NCBI GenBank assembly: GCA_036874045.1
Contig: CM072336.1
Location: 18,967,001-19,031,000 of the forward strand
Reading direction: 5' to 3'
DNA length: 64,000 bases
DNA from: Cymodocea nodosa
Taxonomy: Eukaryota; Streptophyta; Magnoliopsida; Alismatales; Cymodoceaceae
The position numbers and the translations under genes were made by a program. Under the pieces are notes generated by a model that was given only the letters and a program-made list of their open reading frames with translations, was not told the DNA's origin and ran no database searches. Of this stretch, positions 43,401-55,008 are shown piece after piece. Numbering within the stretch: position 1 is the stretch's first letter; each line of letters starts with the position of its first letter.

Positions 43401-46400
43401 GAGTAAACAACATCAAAATGTATCTTGGACAGTGGAGCGTCAAGTCACATGACCGGACAAAAAAGTCTATTACAAAATTCTACAAATACCATGAAAGGAA
43501 GTGTAACATTTGGAAACAAAAGCAAAGATAAAATCATAGGTATGGGCAATGTTCAAATAACTCCTACTTGTGTTATTTCGAATGTACTATATGTAGAAAA
43601 CCTAGGATTTAATTTGATGAGTGTCATAAAACTAACTGAAAATGAATATTATGTAGTGTTTGAAGATAATGTATGCAAAATAATTGATAAAAATACAGAT
43701 GAAATTAAGTTTATTGCTAAAAGAAAAGGTTCTGTATGTATTTTATCTTTACCTTCTAGTGTAGTTGATTTAAATTCATGTTTGCTAGCTGAAACTAGTG
43801 ATGCATATCTATGGCATAGAAGGATTAGGCATATAAATATGAGACTGTTACATAAACTATCTAGAAAACATTTAGTGAGAGGTTTACCAAAGATTAAATA
43901 CTCAAAGAACTTTATGTGTGATGCATGTGAGTTAGGTAAACTTCACAAAAACTCTTTTAAATCCAAAACTGATATTTCAAGCAAGAGAGTCTTAGAACTT
44001 ATACATATGGATCTATTTGGACCAACAAGAATCATGAGTCTTGGTGGTAAACGGTATGTATTTGTTTTAGTAGATGACTTCTCTAGATACACTTGGATAT
44101 ATTTTCTAGCATCTAAGACAGAAGTTTTTGAAAAATTTAAAATGTTTTGCAATTTTGTTCAAAATGAGCAAAGTGTCTCTATTCAAAAACTTAGGAGTGA
44201 TCATGGAACTGAATTTGATAATGATCAAATGGATAACTATTGTAATGAGCATGACATTGATCACAGATTTTCTTTTCCAAGAGCACCGTGTCAAAATGGT
44301 GTTGTTGAGAGAAAGAATAGATCATTTCAAGAAATGGCCAGAACTATGTTGAATGAACATAAGTTACCTCAAAATCTTTGGGCTGAAGCAGTAAATACAG
44401 CTTATTATGTTATTAACAGAAGTCATTTAAGACCTCATGTTAATAAAACTCCTTTTGAAATTATGTTTAATAGGGTTCCAAAAATTTCCTATATGAAACC
44501 ATTTGGCTGCAAGTGTTTTATTCTTAATACTAAGGATAAAAGGGATAAATTTCAAGCCAAATCGGATGAAGGAATTTTTGTAGGTTACTCTACTAGAAGT
44601 AAAGCCTATAGAGTATATAACAAGACTTCTAGGACTATTGAAGAAACCCTCCATGTAAACTTCAATGAAAATTCTCTTAGAGAATCTCAATCTAAAGCTG
44701 ATAATGATGATATGACCAATTTTCCAAATGAGTTAGAGATCAATAGAGAGATTGATGATTTATCTGAGAAAATCAAAAATATGAACTTAAATGATCAAAC
44801 TAATGATGAAAGTGATGGACTTTAAGATGTTGATGAGAATATTGAGGAAAATCAAAGAAATTGGCGTTATTCTTCATCACATCCCATTACTCAAGTCATT
44901 GGTAATATTTATGAGGGAGTGAAAACTAGAGCTTCAGTAAATTTAAATAGTATGTGTATGTTTGTTTCTATGGTGGGACCAAGGAATATACAAGAAGCAT
45001 TATCTGATGAAAATTGGATAGTGGCAATGCAAGAAGAACTAAATCAATTCATCAGAAATGATGTATGGGAATTAGTTTCTCCACCAGAAAATCAATCCAT
45101 AATAGGTACAAAGTGGATCTTTAGAAACAAAACTAACGAAACTGGTCAAATTATAAGGAATAAAGCTAGATTAGTTGCACAAGGGTATACACAGGAAGAA
45201 GGATTAGATTATGATGAAACATTTGCTCCTGTGGCTAGGTTAGAAAGTATTAGAATATTATTGGCCTATGCTTGTTATATAGATTTTAAATTATATCAAA
45301 TGGATGTAAAGAGTTCATTTCTAAATGGTTTAATTAATGAAGAAGTTTATGTAACACAACCACCTGGATTTGAAGATATTAAAAATCCTGACTTTGTGTA
45401 TAAATTGAAGAAAGCCTTATATGGTTTGAAGCAAGCACCTAGATCATGGTATGAAAGATTGTCTACTTTTTTAATAGAAAAAGGCTATATCATGGGAAAA
45501 GTGGATCATACTCTATTTATTAAGAGAGATGGTAAAGATCAGATTGTTGTTCAAATATACGTGGATGATATAATCTTTGGAGCAACCTCTGATAAGTTGA
45601 TAGAAATATTCTCTAAAGAGATGACTAATCAGTTTGAAATGAGTATGATAGGAGAACTTTCATATTTTCTAGGACTTCAAATTAAGCGAATGGATAAAGG
45701 TATATTTTTAAATCAGGAAAAATATGCAGATGAAATGCTTAAGAAATTTAATTTTAATGATACAAGGATTCGAGGAACTCCTATGAGTACTACTTTAAAG
45801 TTAGATATTGATGACATAGGAAAATCTATAGATCAAAGAAAATACAGAAGTATGATTGGTTCTTTACTTTATTTAACTGCTAGTAGACCAGATATTATGT
45901 TTGGTGTGTGTGTTTGTGCTAGATTTCAATCTAATCCTAAGGAATCACACTTAATTGCAGTTAAAAGAATATTTAGATATATACAAGGAACTAAAAATTT
46001 TGGATTGTATTATTCTAAGGATAGTTCAATAGATCTTATAGGATATACTGATGCTGATTATGCAGGATCTAAATCTGATAGAAAGAGTACCAGTGGCACA
46101 TGTCAATTATTGGGAAATAATTTGGTGTCATGGTTTAGTAAAAAGCAAAACTGTGTAGCACTTTCTACTACAGAAGCTGAATATGTTGTTGCTGCACTGT
46201 GTTGCACTCAGATTCTGTGGATAAGGCAAACTTTAGAAGATTTTGGATTATCTTATGATACAACTGAGATTTATTGTGATAGTAGTTCGGCAATAAATCT
46301 TTCTAAAAATCCTGTATTACATTCAAGAGTAAAACATATAGAGGTTAGACATCATTTTCTAAGAGATAACGTAATTAAAGGAAAAATTAAATTAGAATTT

Positions 46401-46508
46401 GTGTCTAGTAAAAATTAATTAGCTGATATATTTACAAAACCTCTAGACGAAAATACGTTCTGCAACATTAGATTAAATTTAGGTATTTGTAGGCTATGTG
46501 ATGTGTAA
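43401..46508 (+). pseudogene. pol: SirB pol, nearly intact (three stops)
   Basis: This is a single frame from the AG at 43399-43400. Protease: DSGASSHMTG (43428); the preceding Trp is now Cys. Integrase: WHRRIRH...CDACELGK finger, then MDLFGPT, VLVDDFSRYTW, RSDHGTEFDN and [29 protein letters not shown] region, [23 protein letters not shown] (45558). RNase [38 protein letters not shown], with the natural end GICRLCDV at 46506-46508. Stops are TAA at 43404 (GAA in SirD), TAA at 44823 and TAA at 46416 (the latter two fit CAA). All catalytic residues seen are intact, so it is recently inactivated or could be helped by readthrough. Confidence 0.93.
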
Positions 46509-48095
46509 AATGCTTAAACTCCACATAAAAAGATAAATATTATTGATAATGTTGTTCACCTCATAGATATTATATACTTATTATAAATATCTAAAGTAAT
46601 ATCTAAACTGTTGCTTAAGATACTATGTATTTATTGTAAAATCATAGTAGTATCTTATTGATTTTAAGTAGTTTATCAATTTTAGTAGTTTTTACGATTT
46701 TAAGTGGAAGTGTAAATGAAAAACATTAAATACTTCTGACATTCTGAAATTTTGATTAAATGCTTTCTTTGAATAAGGAAAATGCATATGATTATGCATA
46801 AATTTGACTTAATTGATTAAACTTGTAGAATAAGTTAGATGTAACTCATCTTAAACTGTTAATCAAAAGTATAAGCTTATTGAAATTGATTCATATTCTC
46901 AGTATAATCATAGAAGTAAAAATTGTATGAGATTTGTGTTTTATTGCATCTGTATTAATGGAATATATATATACTGTGCTTAAAATGAAAAGTGCTTACA
47001 AAGTAAAAATCTTTGAGAGTTTATTGATTAGTTTGATCACGAGCCTTTTGTACTTGAGCAGATAGGTATGTAAGGATTGTTGTCCTGAAAAATGATTCTT
47101 TAAATCTGGCAACCTAAGGTCTTGATCAGATCTGGGATTGTTGACTGAAAGCTCATTACATGGGTACATTAGAAAGTTCTTGTATGATTCAAGCTTTTCA
47201 AACTAACTTTTAAAGAAAATTATCAATATTTACTGTTTTGAAAAGAAAAAGTTGTTTCATTAATTACAGATATCTTTGAATCGCATATAGTTTCTACCAA
47301 TATGACTACTGATTTATTGAATCAACATTAGTACTTTTGAAAACGTTTATTTGAGATACATTCTTTTATTCGCCTTGAATTAATCGAATTGAGTTCAAAG
47401 TTGTGTTTTGATTCATATACAATAGGAATTGATTCTGGAAATCATTTTTGATGATGTCAGGATAACGGAAGTCTTTGAAAAGAAAATGTAAAAGTATAGT
47501 TATACTTAACATCTATTATCACTACAAATATATTTTGTATTTTGATTGAATATATTTGAAGTATATTTGTAGGGGGAGCATTAACAATGTCAAAAATAGA
47601 TTAATATAATTTAAAATACAAATTTTAGTTAATCTGAATTAATGTCCTCTTAAAATCTTTATGAAATAATGTAAAAAGACAAATAAACTATTTTAGATTC
47701 AAAGGACAAAATGTTCAAATAGTTTACTATGTTCTCAAGATAATGTTAAGTTTTAGCATGTGTGTTGTTTTCGGAACGTTTCAGTTGGAAGCATCCGAAA
47801 ATTGTTTTAAGTGTACTAACTAGACGTTATGTTAGATAAGGTAACGTGTAAAACTGCCTCTAGACAGCGTTTTACTCGTTAGGTTAGTTAACTCAACGAG
47901 TTATACTTGAATATTTCGGGTACTTTGATTGAATAAGCTTTATTCAATATTTATTTTATTTCTAACCCGACTTATCTTCACGTTGAGTTATACGCCTAAA
48001 AACCCTATTTAAACACTTATAACACAGGGACTTAGGTTATTTGTAAACTCTATCAAGAAAATCTTTCCCGCTTGTTGCTGTTACAACCTGCGACG
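46509..48095 (+). other. SirB non-coding region, partly shared with Athila-like elements
   Basis: No ORF is supported. About 46560-47580 is colinear with the 3' non-coding region of the Athila-like elements (about 9000-10050 on plus; 19450-18500 and 34900-33900 on minus). The clearest block is 47005-47210, around 'gatcacgagccttttgtacttgagcagataggtatg' and 'catgggtacattagaaag'. The remainder (47590-48095) leads to the third ORF and carries 'gttaactcaacgagttata' near 47885. Confidence 0.8.
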
Positions 48096-50225
48096 ATGGT
48101 CTCCAAGTTCTACAAAGGTCGTGGCAGAGGAAAAGGCAAAAGCAGAAGAGATGCAAAAGGAAAAGAAATAGAGAATGATGAAGTTCCACGTACTTGGTTC
48201 AAGAAAATATTTCAGGTGGACAAAAGGTTAGAAGAACTTTATAGAGATTACTTCTTTTCTCAAGATATATTAGATGAAGTTAGACAAGAACTTCAACATA
48301 CTGATGCAAGTATTACATACATAGGTATTCGAAGTAAATATGATAGAGAATACAGAATGAAATGTGCTGAGATTGCATTTTTGGAACAGTATGCAAAATA
48401 TTTGGAAAAGGGTGTAGGTTCATCAAATAGAACTCCTCAAACTCCTATAAACAGTACAAGACTACATGCATTTGAGGAAGAGCATGAATCAGTTATCCCT
48501 ACTCCTTTATATTCAAAACAAGTAGAATCAGATATTGTTGTAGACAAAACAAAAGTTGCTGTAGAAAAATTATGTCTAAGGAAATAAAGTCTTTTGAAAA
48601 AGGAAAATCAGATGAAAATTTATTTCCAAAGGAAAATGTATGTCTAGACATTGTACCTTATTATGCATCTGATAAACTCATTAGTTCCGAACACACTAAA
48701 ACTAATGAAGATAATGAGACTTTATTTTCCCTTGCTAGAAAACTTGAGAAGAAATCCAAGTCAAATATGAGCTCAAGTTTTTCTATTAGTACAAGTCCTG
48801 ATGATGCAGAAGTTGACAAATCAGAGCATCAGGCACCTAACATTGAACAAGTTATTGTAGATATAATTGACAATGTTGAGGCAGTAACTAGTTCAAAGGC
48901 TGAATTGTCTAGAGTAGCATATATTGAAAATGTTAAGACTCCAGAAGAGCTAAAAGTTAACCAGCCTTCTACGGAATCTATAGAAGTAGAGTTTGAGAAT
49001 TCACAACATGAATCAGTGGAATTATCTGTTGAACAAAATGAACAATTACAGACAGATACACCGGTTGAAGAATTTATGGAAAAATTGTACTCTAAACATT
49101 CTATAGAGACTGAACAGATGAATGTTGAGCATATTGACAATGTTCCTAACACTGTTGAAGCTGAAGAATCAAGCTTACCTGAGCAGCTTCAAGATAATAT
49201 TTTGGAAGAGGAACAACATGACATTCATTTTGAAGAAGAGGTTCCTGAAGATGAATTAAACTCTGAATCACAGCTTCAGGTATCACCTTCTTTGTGTACA
49301 ATATTAAAAATTCAAGGTAATGTAATTCATTTTAGATCTGAAGAAGCATTGCAGAAATACAATAATCTGATTACATGTCAGATTCTGCATGCTCGTCCAA
49401 TAAAATTCAGAAATTTGATGGAAATAAGAGATCTGTTTGAGTTTCAAGGCCTCATTAAATTCTTGCTAGTAGGAACGAAATGGAAGCAATACACAGCTTA
49501 TTACAGCTTTTTATAGCAATCTGGTCAAGAATGGAAATTTTCTGAAAACTCAAATAAATGAACAGGAGTTTATATTGTCTCTTGAGTTAATTTTTGAAGT
49601 TTTAGGATTAAAGAATGAAGGTGTTGTTGTTACCAACAGATTTGACATAGTAAGACAACTGGAATGGAACATTCAGTCTTTATCAAAAATTCCAGATGTA
49701 TATTCTGAAATGAGATTAATGGAAAATCTAAATGCAGAGGCAAGGTTTATTGCAAATATATTTCATGCAAATTTATTTTAGAGAGTTGGACACAATTTGG
49801 AAGTCAGCAGAAGCTGTTTATATGCAACTTATGGCCTACTGAATAGAATTCAAATAAATTAGTTTGATGTTTTCACTTCTCAACTACAGCATATGAGTTC
49901 AAAGTTATTTTATGGTGATGTTGTATGTAGACTCATTGCAAGCCAATTGAATTTATCCGACTGGCCCTCTGAAACTAAAGGCATGAGAGCATTTAGTATC
50001 AAAGATTTGCAAAAATTCCAGGCCATGCATAAACCTCAACGACAACAACAACAACCTGATACAGACCATATACAACAACAACAAAGTTATTCAATTCAAG
50101 CAGAACAGCAAACCCAGCTACCTCCTGACTTAGATGTAGTGCTTAACGACATCAGAAATCATATTAGGCATCTAGGAGATAAAATATGTAATGCTATAAG
50201 TGATATACTTAGGAGGGGTCGATAA
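48096..50225 (+). pseudogene. SirB third ORF (Sirevirus env-position ORF)
   Basis: The start ATG at 48096 gives a basic N-terminus (KFYKGRGRGKGKSRRDAKGK). Next come a helix-rich unit (LYRDYFFSQDILDEVRQEL), an acidic middle (48572-49300, repeated EVE/NVE motifs), and a C-terminal domain (GNVIHFRSEEALQKYNNLI, ARPIKFRNLMEIRDLFEFQG, YATYGLLNRIQIN, KLFYGDVVCRLIASQL). The tail is Gln-rich (QQQQP, IQQQQ) and ends at 50225. A frameshift near 48580 and stops near 49515, 49780 and 49860 break it. The C-terminal domain resembles the 'putative plant transposon protein' domain of other plant retroelements, from memory and unverified. There is no signal peptide or membrane span, so it is not an evident envelope. 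Confidence 0.7.
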
Positions 50226-50728
50226 CTATTTTTGTTTGTTTCTGAATACAAAATGTAATGTTTGTATTACTTGTTTGAATTGATTGAACAATACATTTTT
50301 CTGTAAATGTCTTCAATTATTATTTTTGTTTACAGAAAGAGTTGTTGTAATTATATCTCTTATATATATATATATATATTCTCTGTAATTATCTTTTTGA
50401 TTAATGACAAAAAGGGGGAGAAATATTATAAAAAGATGATTATGATCTTAATTGCATATATATATTATAAAAGGAGATGCTATTTAAATGGTTATTGTAA
50501 TCTGACAGATGATAATTAGAAAACTAATACTTATATAGTTATTGACATCTGAGAGTTTTAGTTCAGAGAGGTAAAATTTACACAAATAATAGAAATAAGC
50601 TTAAGTGAACTTAAGTCAACAAACAAGTTTGTTGAATTAAAAGTTAACCCAACGAAGGTGCTTTGTTGAGTTAAACATATTTCATAATTGATTTAATATG
50701 GTTTTGTCATCATCAAAAAGGGGGAGAT
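50226..50728 (+). other. SirB 3' region with two polypurine tracts
   Basis: It has a (TA)n run at about 50360-50380, a first tract gacaaaaagggggagaaat (50406-50424) and the terminal tract atcaaaaagggggagat (50712-50728) abutting the 3' LTR. Between them lie 'ttaagtcaacaaacaagtttgttgaatta'-type palindromes (50620-50675). No ORF is seen. Confidence 0.75.
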
Positions 50729-52343
50729 TGTTGAGTTTTTTTGTTTTGATGATGTGTGCTGAATGAAAATAATCATAATTGCTCAATTACTATTGCTTGT
50801 GAAAAGAAATTAAAATCATCAATTAATACAGAAAAAGCTTACTGATATAAATACTTGTCTGTATTGGATCTGAAGTTAATAACTAGTCGTTTCGTTGCAT
50901 TAATTTCTCATTTAGCTAAACGTTAAGTTAACGTGTGTTTTTATTGAAAAGCATGATATGTTTTAATGTTATATCTTCTATATCATGAACAGTGCACGTT
51001 TAGGCAAGCTCGTTAAGTTAGAGTTTTGTTTGTATAGAGGTCACGTGAGAACTCGTTAAGTTAGAGGCTTAAAGGTTAAAATAGGTCACGTGATAACTCG
51101 TTAAGTTAGTGAGTAAAAGAAGAGACGAACTCGTTAAGTTAGTGTTATGCACGTGGTGAAATTATAAGTTACGAATATTGTATTGTATCACGTGAGGTGC
51201 ACATGTTTAACTCGTTAAGTTAACATAACTAAACGCGTTGAGTTGTTATATTGAACACTAAGGCAACGCGTTAGGTTAGCGTTATAAACTTAAGTTGTTA
51301 TTTTTTGCACGTGGTAAAATTCTTATTATAAAAATATTTGTTTATTACTAGTTTGTTGAATTATCATAATACAACGGAGATAGTTCGTTAAGTTATCATA
51401 ACACAACGGAGATGGTTCGTTGAGATAGCATAACACCACAGACTTAGTTCGTTGAGTTAGCTACAATACTTGTCACGTGAAATGGCACATGAGGAACTCG
51501 TTAAGTTAGAAACGTTAAGTTATATATATAATTGTGTTACTCATTTAGTTAACATTAAAGTAATGACTTCTTATTACGTTGATGAAAAACTTTTGGACGA
51601 GAAAGTTTATTTTGCAAGAAATTTTTTAGAGATCCAGGACTGATGATTAAAGAAAATTTAAAATATAAACGTGGGTTAGAACGTGTGTGTTTCGATGAAG
51701 GAAAAAGAAAAGACGTGGAGAAGTGGAAAACTAGTAGTGGTTAAACGTGAAGGATATTCATGAAATGAATATACAGTATAAAAGGCATAGAATTCTCGTT
51801 GATCAATTAATCCTTGCACACAAAACGAAAAATCTTTTCAAGGATCAAACCATCCCTAGACACCAAAAGAAAAATCTTTTTTAGGGATAAAAAACACCTT
51901 CTCGGGGAAAATCTCTCAAGTGGAAGAAAGTTTAGTGAAGCATAAAAAGGTAAGATTTTTGTCACTGAGGATTTGAAGTATCAGAAGAAAGCAAATTCGG
52001 TGAAACATGAAAAGACAAGATATTCGTCACTGAAGAATTGCTGAAGAAGAAAAAGAAGAAGAAGAAAGATCTCAAACAGGGAGAAGAGTTTTAAATTCCG
52101 CAAATTAGTTTTCTCTGTTTGTAGTTATGAAATTGTTTAAATGATACATGGTATCGAAATATAATTGCATCTACAATTTCTGAGGAGAATTGAATTGTAT
52201 ATTGTAATTGAAACCTTGAATAAAAATGATTTTATGAAAACAATCTCTCAACTTGCTTTTGAGTTTTAAAGTTTCAATTATATTTCAGAAAATATTAAAA
52301 ATACACAATTCACCCCCCTCTTGTGTAGCCTTACGATCCTACA
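50729..52343 (+). repeat. SirB 3' LTR
   Basis: This is the partner of 39328-40931 (1615 against 1604 bp), with differences of about 2% in the first 200 bp by eye. It has the TATA box at 51777-51785 and a donor-like AAAAG|GTAAGA at 51949/51950. It ends GATCCTACA at 52343. The next base starts Athila leader sequence in plus orientation. Confidence 0.93.
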
Positions 52344-52752
52344 TTCGTGGATTAAGCCAAACAATTATTCTTTTAGCCACGAACGAAACTTCATGGGGTT
52401 AGCGGTTATTGAAATTTGAAATTAGTAGTGGTACACGTACCCATAAAAGTAGGAACCACAGTACACGTTGCAAGACACGTTTTTGCAACGAGATTTATTT
52501 ACTTTATGGACGTGCATTATATATATAAAACAGAATGTTATTTACGAGTTACCAGCATTTGAGAAAAGAAAATTCGTTGGGGAACTGGAAGGAGAAGAAG
52601 CTGATTCAACTTCATCCGTCAACAACTATTTACTGAGTATAAAGCTTCAGACTGGTATGTAATTAATCTTCTACTATCTTATTTTATGTTAAGAGTTTAT
52701 GAGCACATGGATTCGTTCTCCTAGCACTAAATGATTAGTAAGAATACCTGAT
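52344..52752 (+). mobile_element. Athila-like leader, exon 1, donor and gag start (plus)
   Basis: It starts 'ttcgtggattaagc' as at 6960. The conserved ATG of exon 1 is at 52508. The donor is ACTG|GTATGTAAT at 52654/52655. The gag ATG at 52699 begins MSTWIRSPSTK like Ath2 gag. It is truncated at about 52752 by the reverse Sirevirus SirE. This copy defines the unspliced sequence at the donor side. Confidence 0.75.
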
Positions 52753-53396
52753 GTTTGAGTAGGGCCAAAAGGATCTACATGAAGAAGTTCTAGTGGCCTT
52801 TTGGTTGAAATTTCATTTTTACTATGAAGAGAAGTTCTCTTTTGCTTGCCTAACATATAGTCACTACACACTTTGTCTTTCTTAAATTCAAGATTGGGCA
52901 ATCCCTTGACTAGATTATTTTTACATAATTTTCTAAGAGTCTTCATGCTGACGTGACCAAGTCTTTTATGCCACAGCCAATCATCCTCACTAGATGCTAC
53001 CAAACAGGAATTGTTTGCAGAATTTTCACATGGAAAATTTAGGGTATAGATTAAGCAATTTCTAACTCCTATAAATTTTATTTCATTTGTAACTGGATCT
53101 ATGATATAACAATTTTTAGCATTAAAAGAGATAGTATATCCTTTATCACAAAGTTGTCCTACACTTAACAAATTTTGTTTTAATCCATTAACATGCAAGA
53201 CATTCTCAATTTTACCATTTTCAGAAGTTATATTTCCTACTATAGTAATTTTATATTTTTCATTATTCCCAAATGTAACAAATCCTGAACTTATGCTTTT
53301 AATAAAATCAAGAAAACTTTTCTTACCTGTCATGTGCTTAGAGCATCCACTATCCACAATCCATTTTGTTGTACATGCTTCAAGCTCCTTGTTATC
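52753..53396 (-). pseudogene. SirE protease and integrase N-terminal part
   Basis: The minus-strand frame opens after the AG at 53398-53397, 33 nt before WIVDSGCSKHMTGKKSFLDF (protease, catalytic Asp present). It continues through NVLHVNGLKQNLLSVGQLCD to the integrase finger WLWHKRLGHVSMKTL...VCSDYMLGK. There the last Cys of the HHCC set is Tyr (TGT to TAT), which would abolish zinc binding. Truncation follows RPLELLHVDPFGPTQ at about 52753. The remaining residues to 52689 are read through Athila sequence. Confidence 0.9.
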
Positions 53397-53403
53397 CTGC
53401 AAT

Positions 53404-54957
53404 TCATATTGAAATTAAAGCTTTTGGTATCCAAATCTTCTTGGGTCCAATAGAGTTAGTCCTTAAAACATTAAATTTATTGCCTCTTGGCAGCCACATA
53501 TGACTCGATCTTCTTCTGATAGCGAAAACAATGGTGCCATCTCTATATGATCAAATCATTCCACCACAATAAGGTATTTCCTGTGGTGTAGCATACCCTA
53601 GGCCAAATTTAGTTCCATTAGGACGTTGAGATCCTATTATTTTATCTAGTCCTTTTTGACCTTGAGTGAATTTGAAGATGATTCCTTTTAGATCAGAGAT
53701 TTTAGTTAATAACTTTTTATTTTCTTCTTTTAATTCATAGTTATCATAGCTATATTTGTCCAAGTTAGTTTTCAAGTTTCTATTTTCTACTAGAGCAGTT
53801 TCTAAATCAATAAAGGAATCTTCTAAACAAACATTTAGTCTTTTCATTTCTTTCTTGTTTTCTTTACATTTAACATATAGATTATCTACAGTACACAAAA
53901 GACTATTAATATCTAATTCATCATGCTCGTTTTCTGAACAAGAAGAAGAAGTGGAGCATACCTCTTGAGTTGCAAAGCACACGTTGGTTGCAGTTTCACT
54001 TTCAGAGTCTGAAGAACTGTTTGATGAGCTACTATCATCCCAAGTAGCTTTGAGAGCCATTTTCTTTTTGTTCTTCCATCTTTTCTTCCTATCTGATTGA
54101 TCTTCTCCTGGTTGCAACGGACAAAAGGTCTATATGTGTCCTTACCTTTTGCATTTGAAGCATGTGGGGATTGTTCTTTTTGATGAGTTGGTCTTATTGC
54201 TCTTCTTCATGAATTTCCTGAAATTCCTTACTAGTAGCATAATCTCATCCTCATCTGAGCTTGGAGCTTCTTCTATTGAAGGAAATGCTATTTCCTTTTT
54301 CTTCTTAATTTTCTTTTCAATAACTCCCTCTTGTTCCTTCTAGTCCTTCATTTGAACCTCGTGAGCTAGAAGATTGCCTAGTAGTTCTTCAACAGTATAG
54401 TTGTTGAGATCCTTGAAATCTTGGATGGAGGTGGATTTCTATTTCCACTTGACTGTTAAACTTCTCAGGATCTTTTGTACCTGTTCATGAGAGGAAAATT
54501 CCTTTCCCAAGCCTTTAAGACTGTTAATTATCTTAGTAAATCTTGAAAACATTTCAATGATGTTTTCATTATCATTCATTTTAAATAATTCTAGCTTTCT
54601 TAATAGAATGCTAATTTTTGTGTCCTTTACTTGGCTTGTTCCTTCATGAGTAACTTGAAGGATTTTCCAAGCTTCATGAGCAGAATTACATGTAGAGACT
54701 TTGTTCTATTGTTCAGTAGTTAGTGCATAGTATATAGCATTCAACCCTCGAGCATCCAATTGGATGATTCTCTCATCCTCCTCAATCCAGTCTATAACAT
54801 TACTGGTTGGAAGTGTACTTCCAAGAACAACAATCTTCCAAAGTTTTACATCAGAACTCCTAAGGAAACACTCCATTCTATTCTTCCAATAGTTATAGTT
54901 GGAACCATCGAATAGAGGAGGTCTGTGGATGTTTTGCCCTTCAACAAATTGTGCCAT
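53404..54957 (-). pseudogene. SirE gag (degraded)
   Basis: The minus-strand start is ATG at 54957 (MAQFVEGQNIHRPPLFDG..YNYW). It has the UBN2-like N-terminal half, a zinc-knuckle region (about 54180-54120, interrupted by TAG), ALKATWDDSSSS and a coiled-coil tail (NVCLEDSFIDLETALVENRN). Stops include one near 54712 and TAG near 54430. Gag ends with TGA at 53406-53404 after an IWIPKALISI-type end, followed by ATTGCAG. Confidence 0.87.
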
Positions 54958-54994
54958 AAATCCAGATGGTTAAATCTTGCAATGGATTAACCTT

Positions 54995-55006
54995 GCTCTA
55001 ATACCA
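54995..55006 (-). other. Primer binding site, initiator-Met tRNA
   Basis: The minus strand reads TGGTATTAGAGC, one C-to-T change from TGGTATCAGAGC, two bases from the LTR edge. Confidence 0.9.
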
Positions 55007-55008
55007 AT

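Larger units (their letters stand above)
39328..52343 (+). mobile_element. SirB: nearly intact 13-kb Sirevirus
   Basis: It has LTRs at 39328-40931 and 50729-52343, a Met-tRNA primer site, an intact gag, a pol with only a few stops, about 1.6 kb of non-coding sequence shared with Athila-like elements, a third ORF and a polypurine tract. The first 200 bp of the two LTRs differ at about 4 positions by eye, so it is young. The flanks do not form a target duplication (ttaat left, ttcgt right), and they are Athila leader sequence in opposite orientations. Confidence 0.95.

Noticed and set aside
43380-43405. Programmed +1 frameshift at the TCT TAA gag stop
   Set aside because: It is attractive in SirB alone, but SirD has the same stop with pol in phase 0 and SirC has phase +2, so no single recoding event fits all copies.
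48829-49152. Minus-strand ORF with Ser/Thr/Cys-rich translation
   Set aside because: It is a shadow of the acidic coding region of the SirB third ORF on the other strand.
48096-50225. True envelope glycoprotein in SirB
   Set aside because: I see no signal peptide, no membrane segment and no cysteine-rich ectodomain. The N-terminus is basic and the tail Gln-rich, more like a nucleic-acid-binding or structural protein.
50357-50381. (TA)n run as a functional site
   Set aside because: It is a simple microsatellite in SirB 3' non-coding DNA. No conserved counterpart was seen in the other elements.
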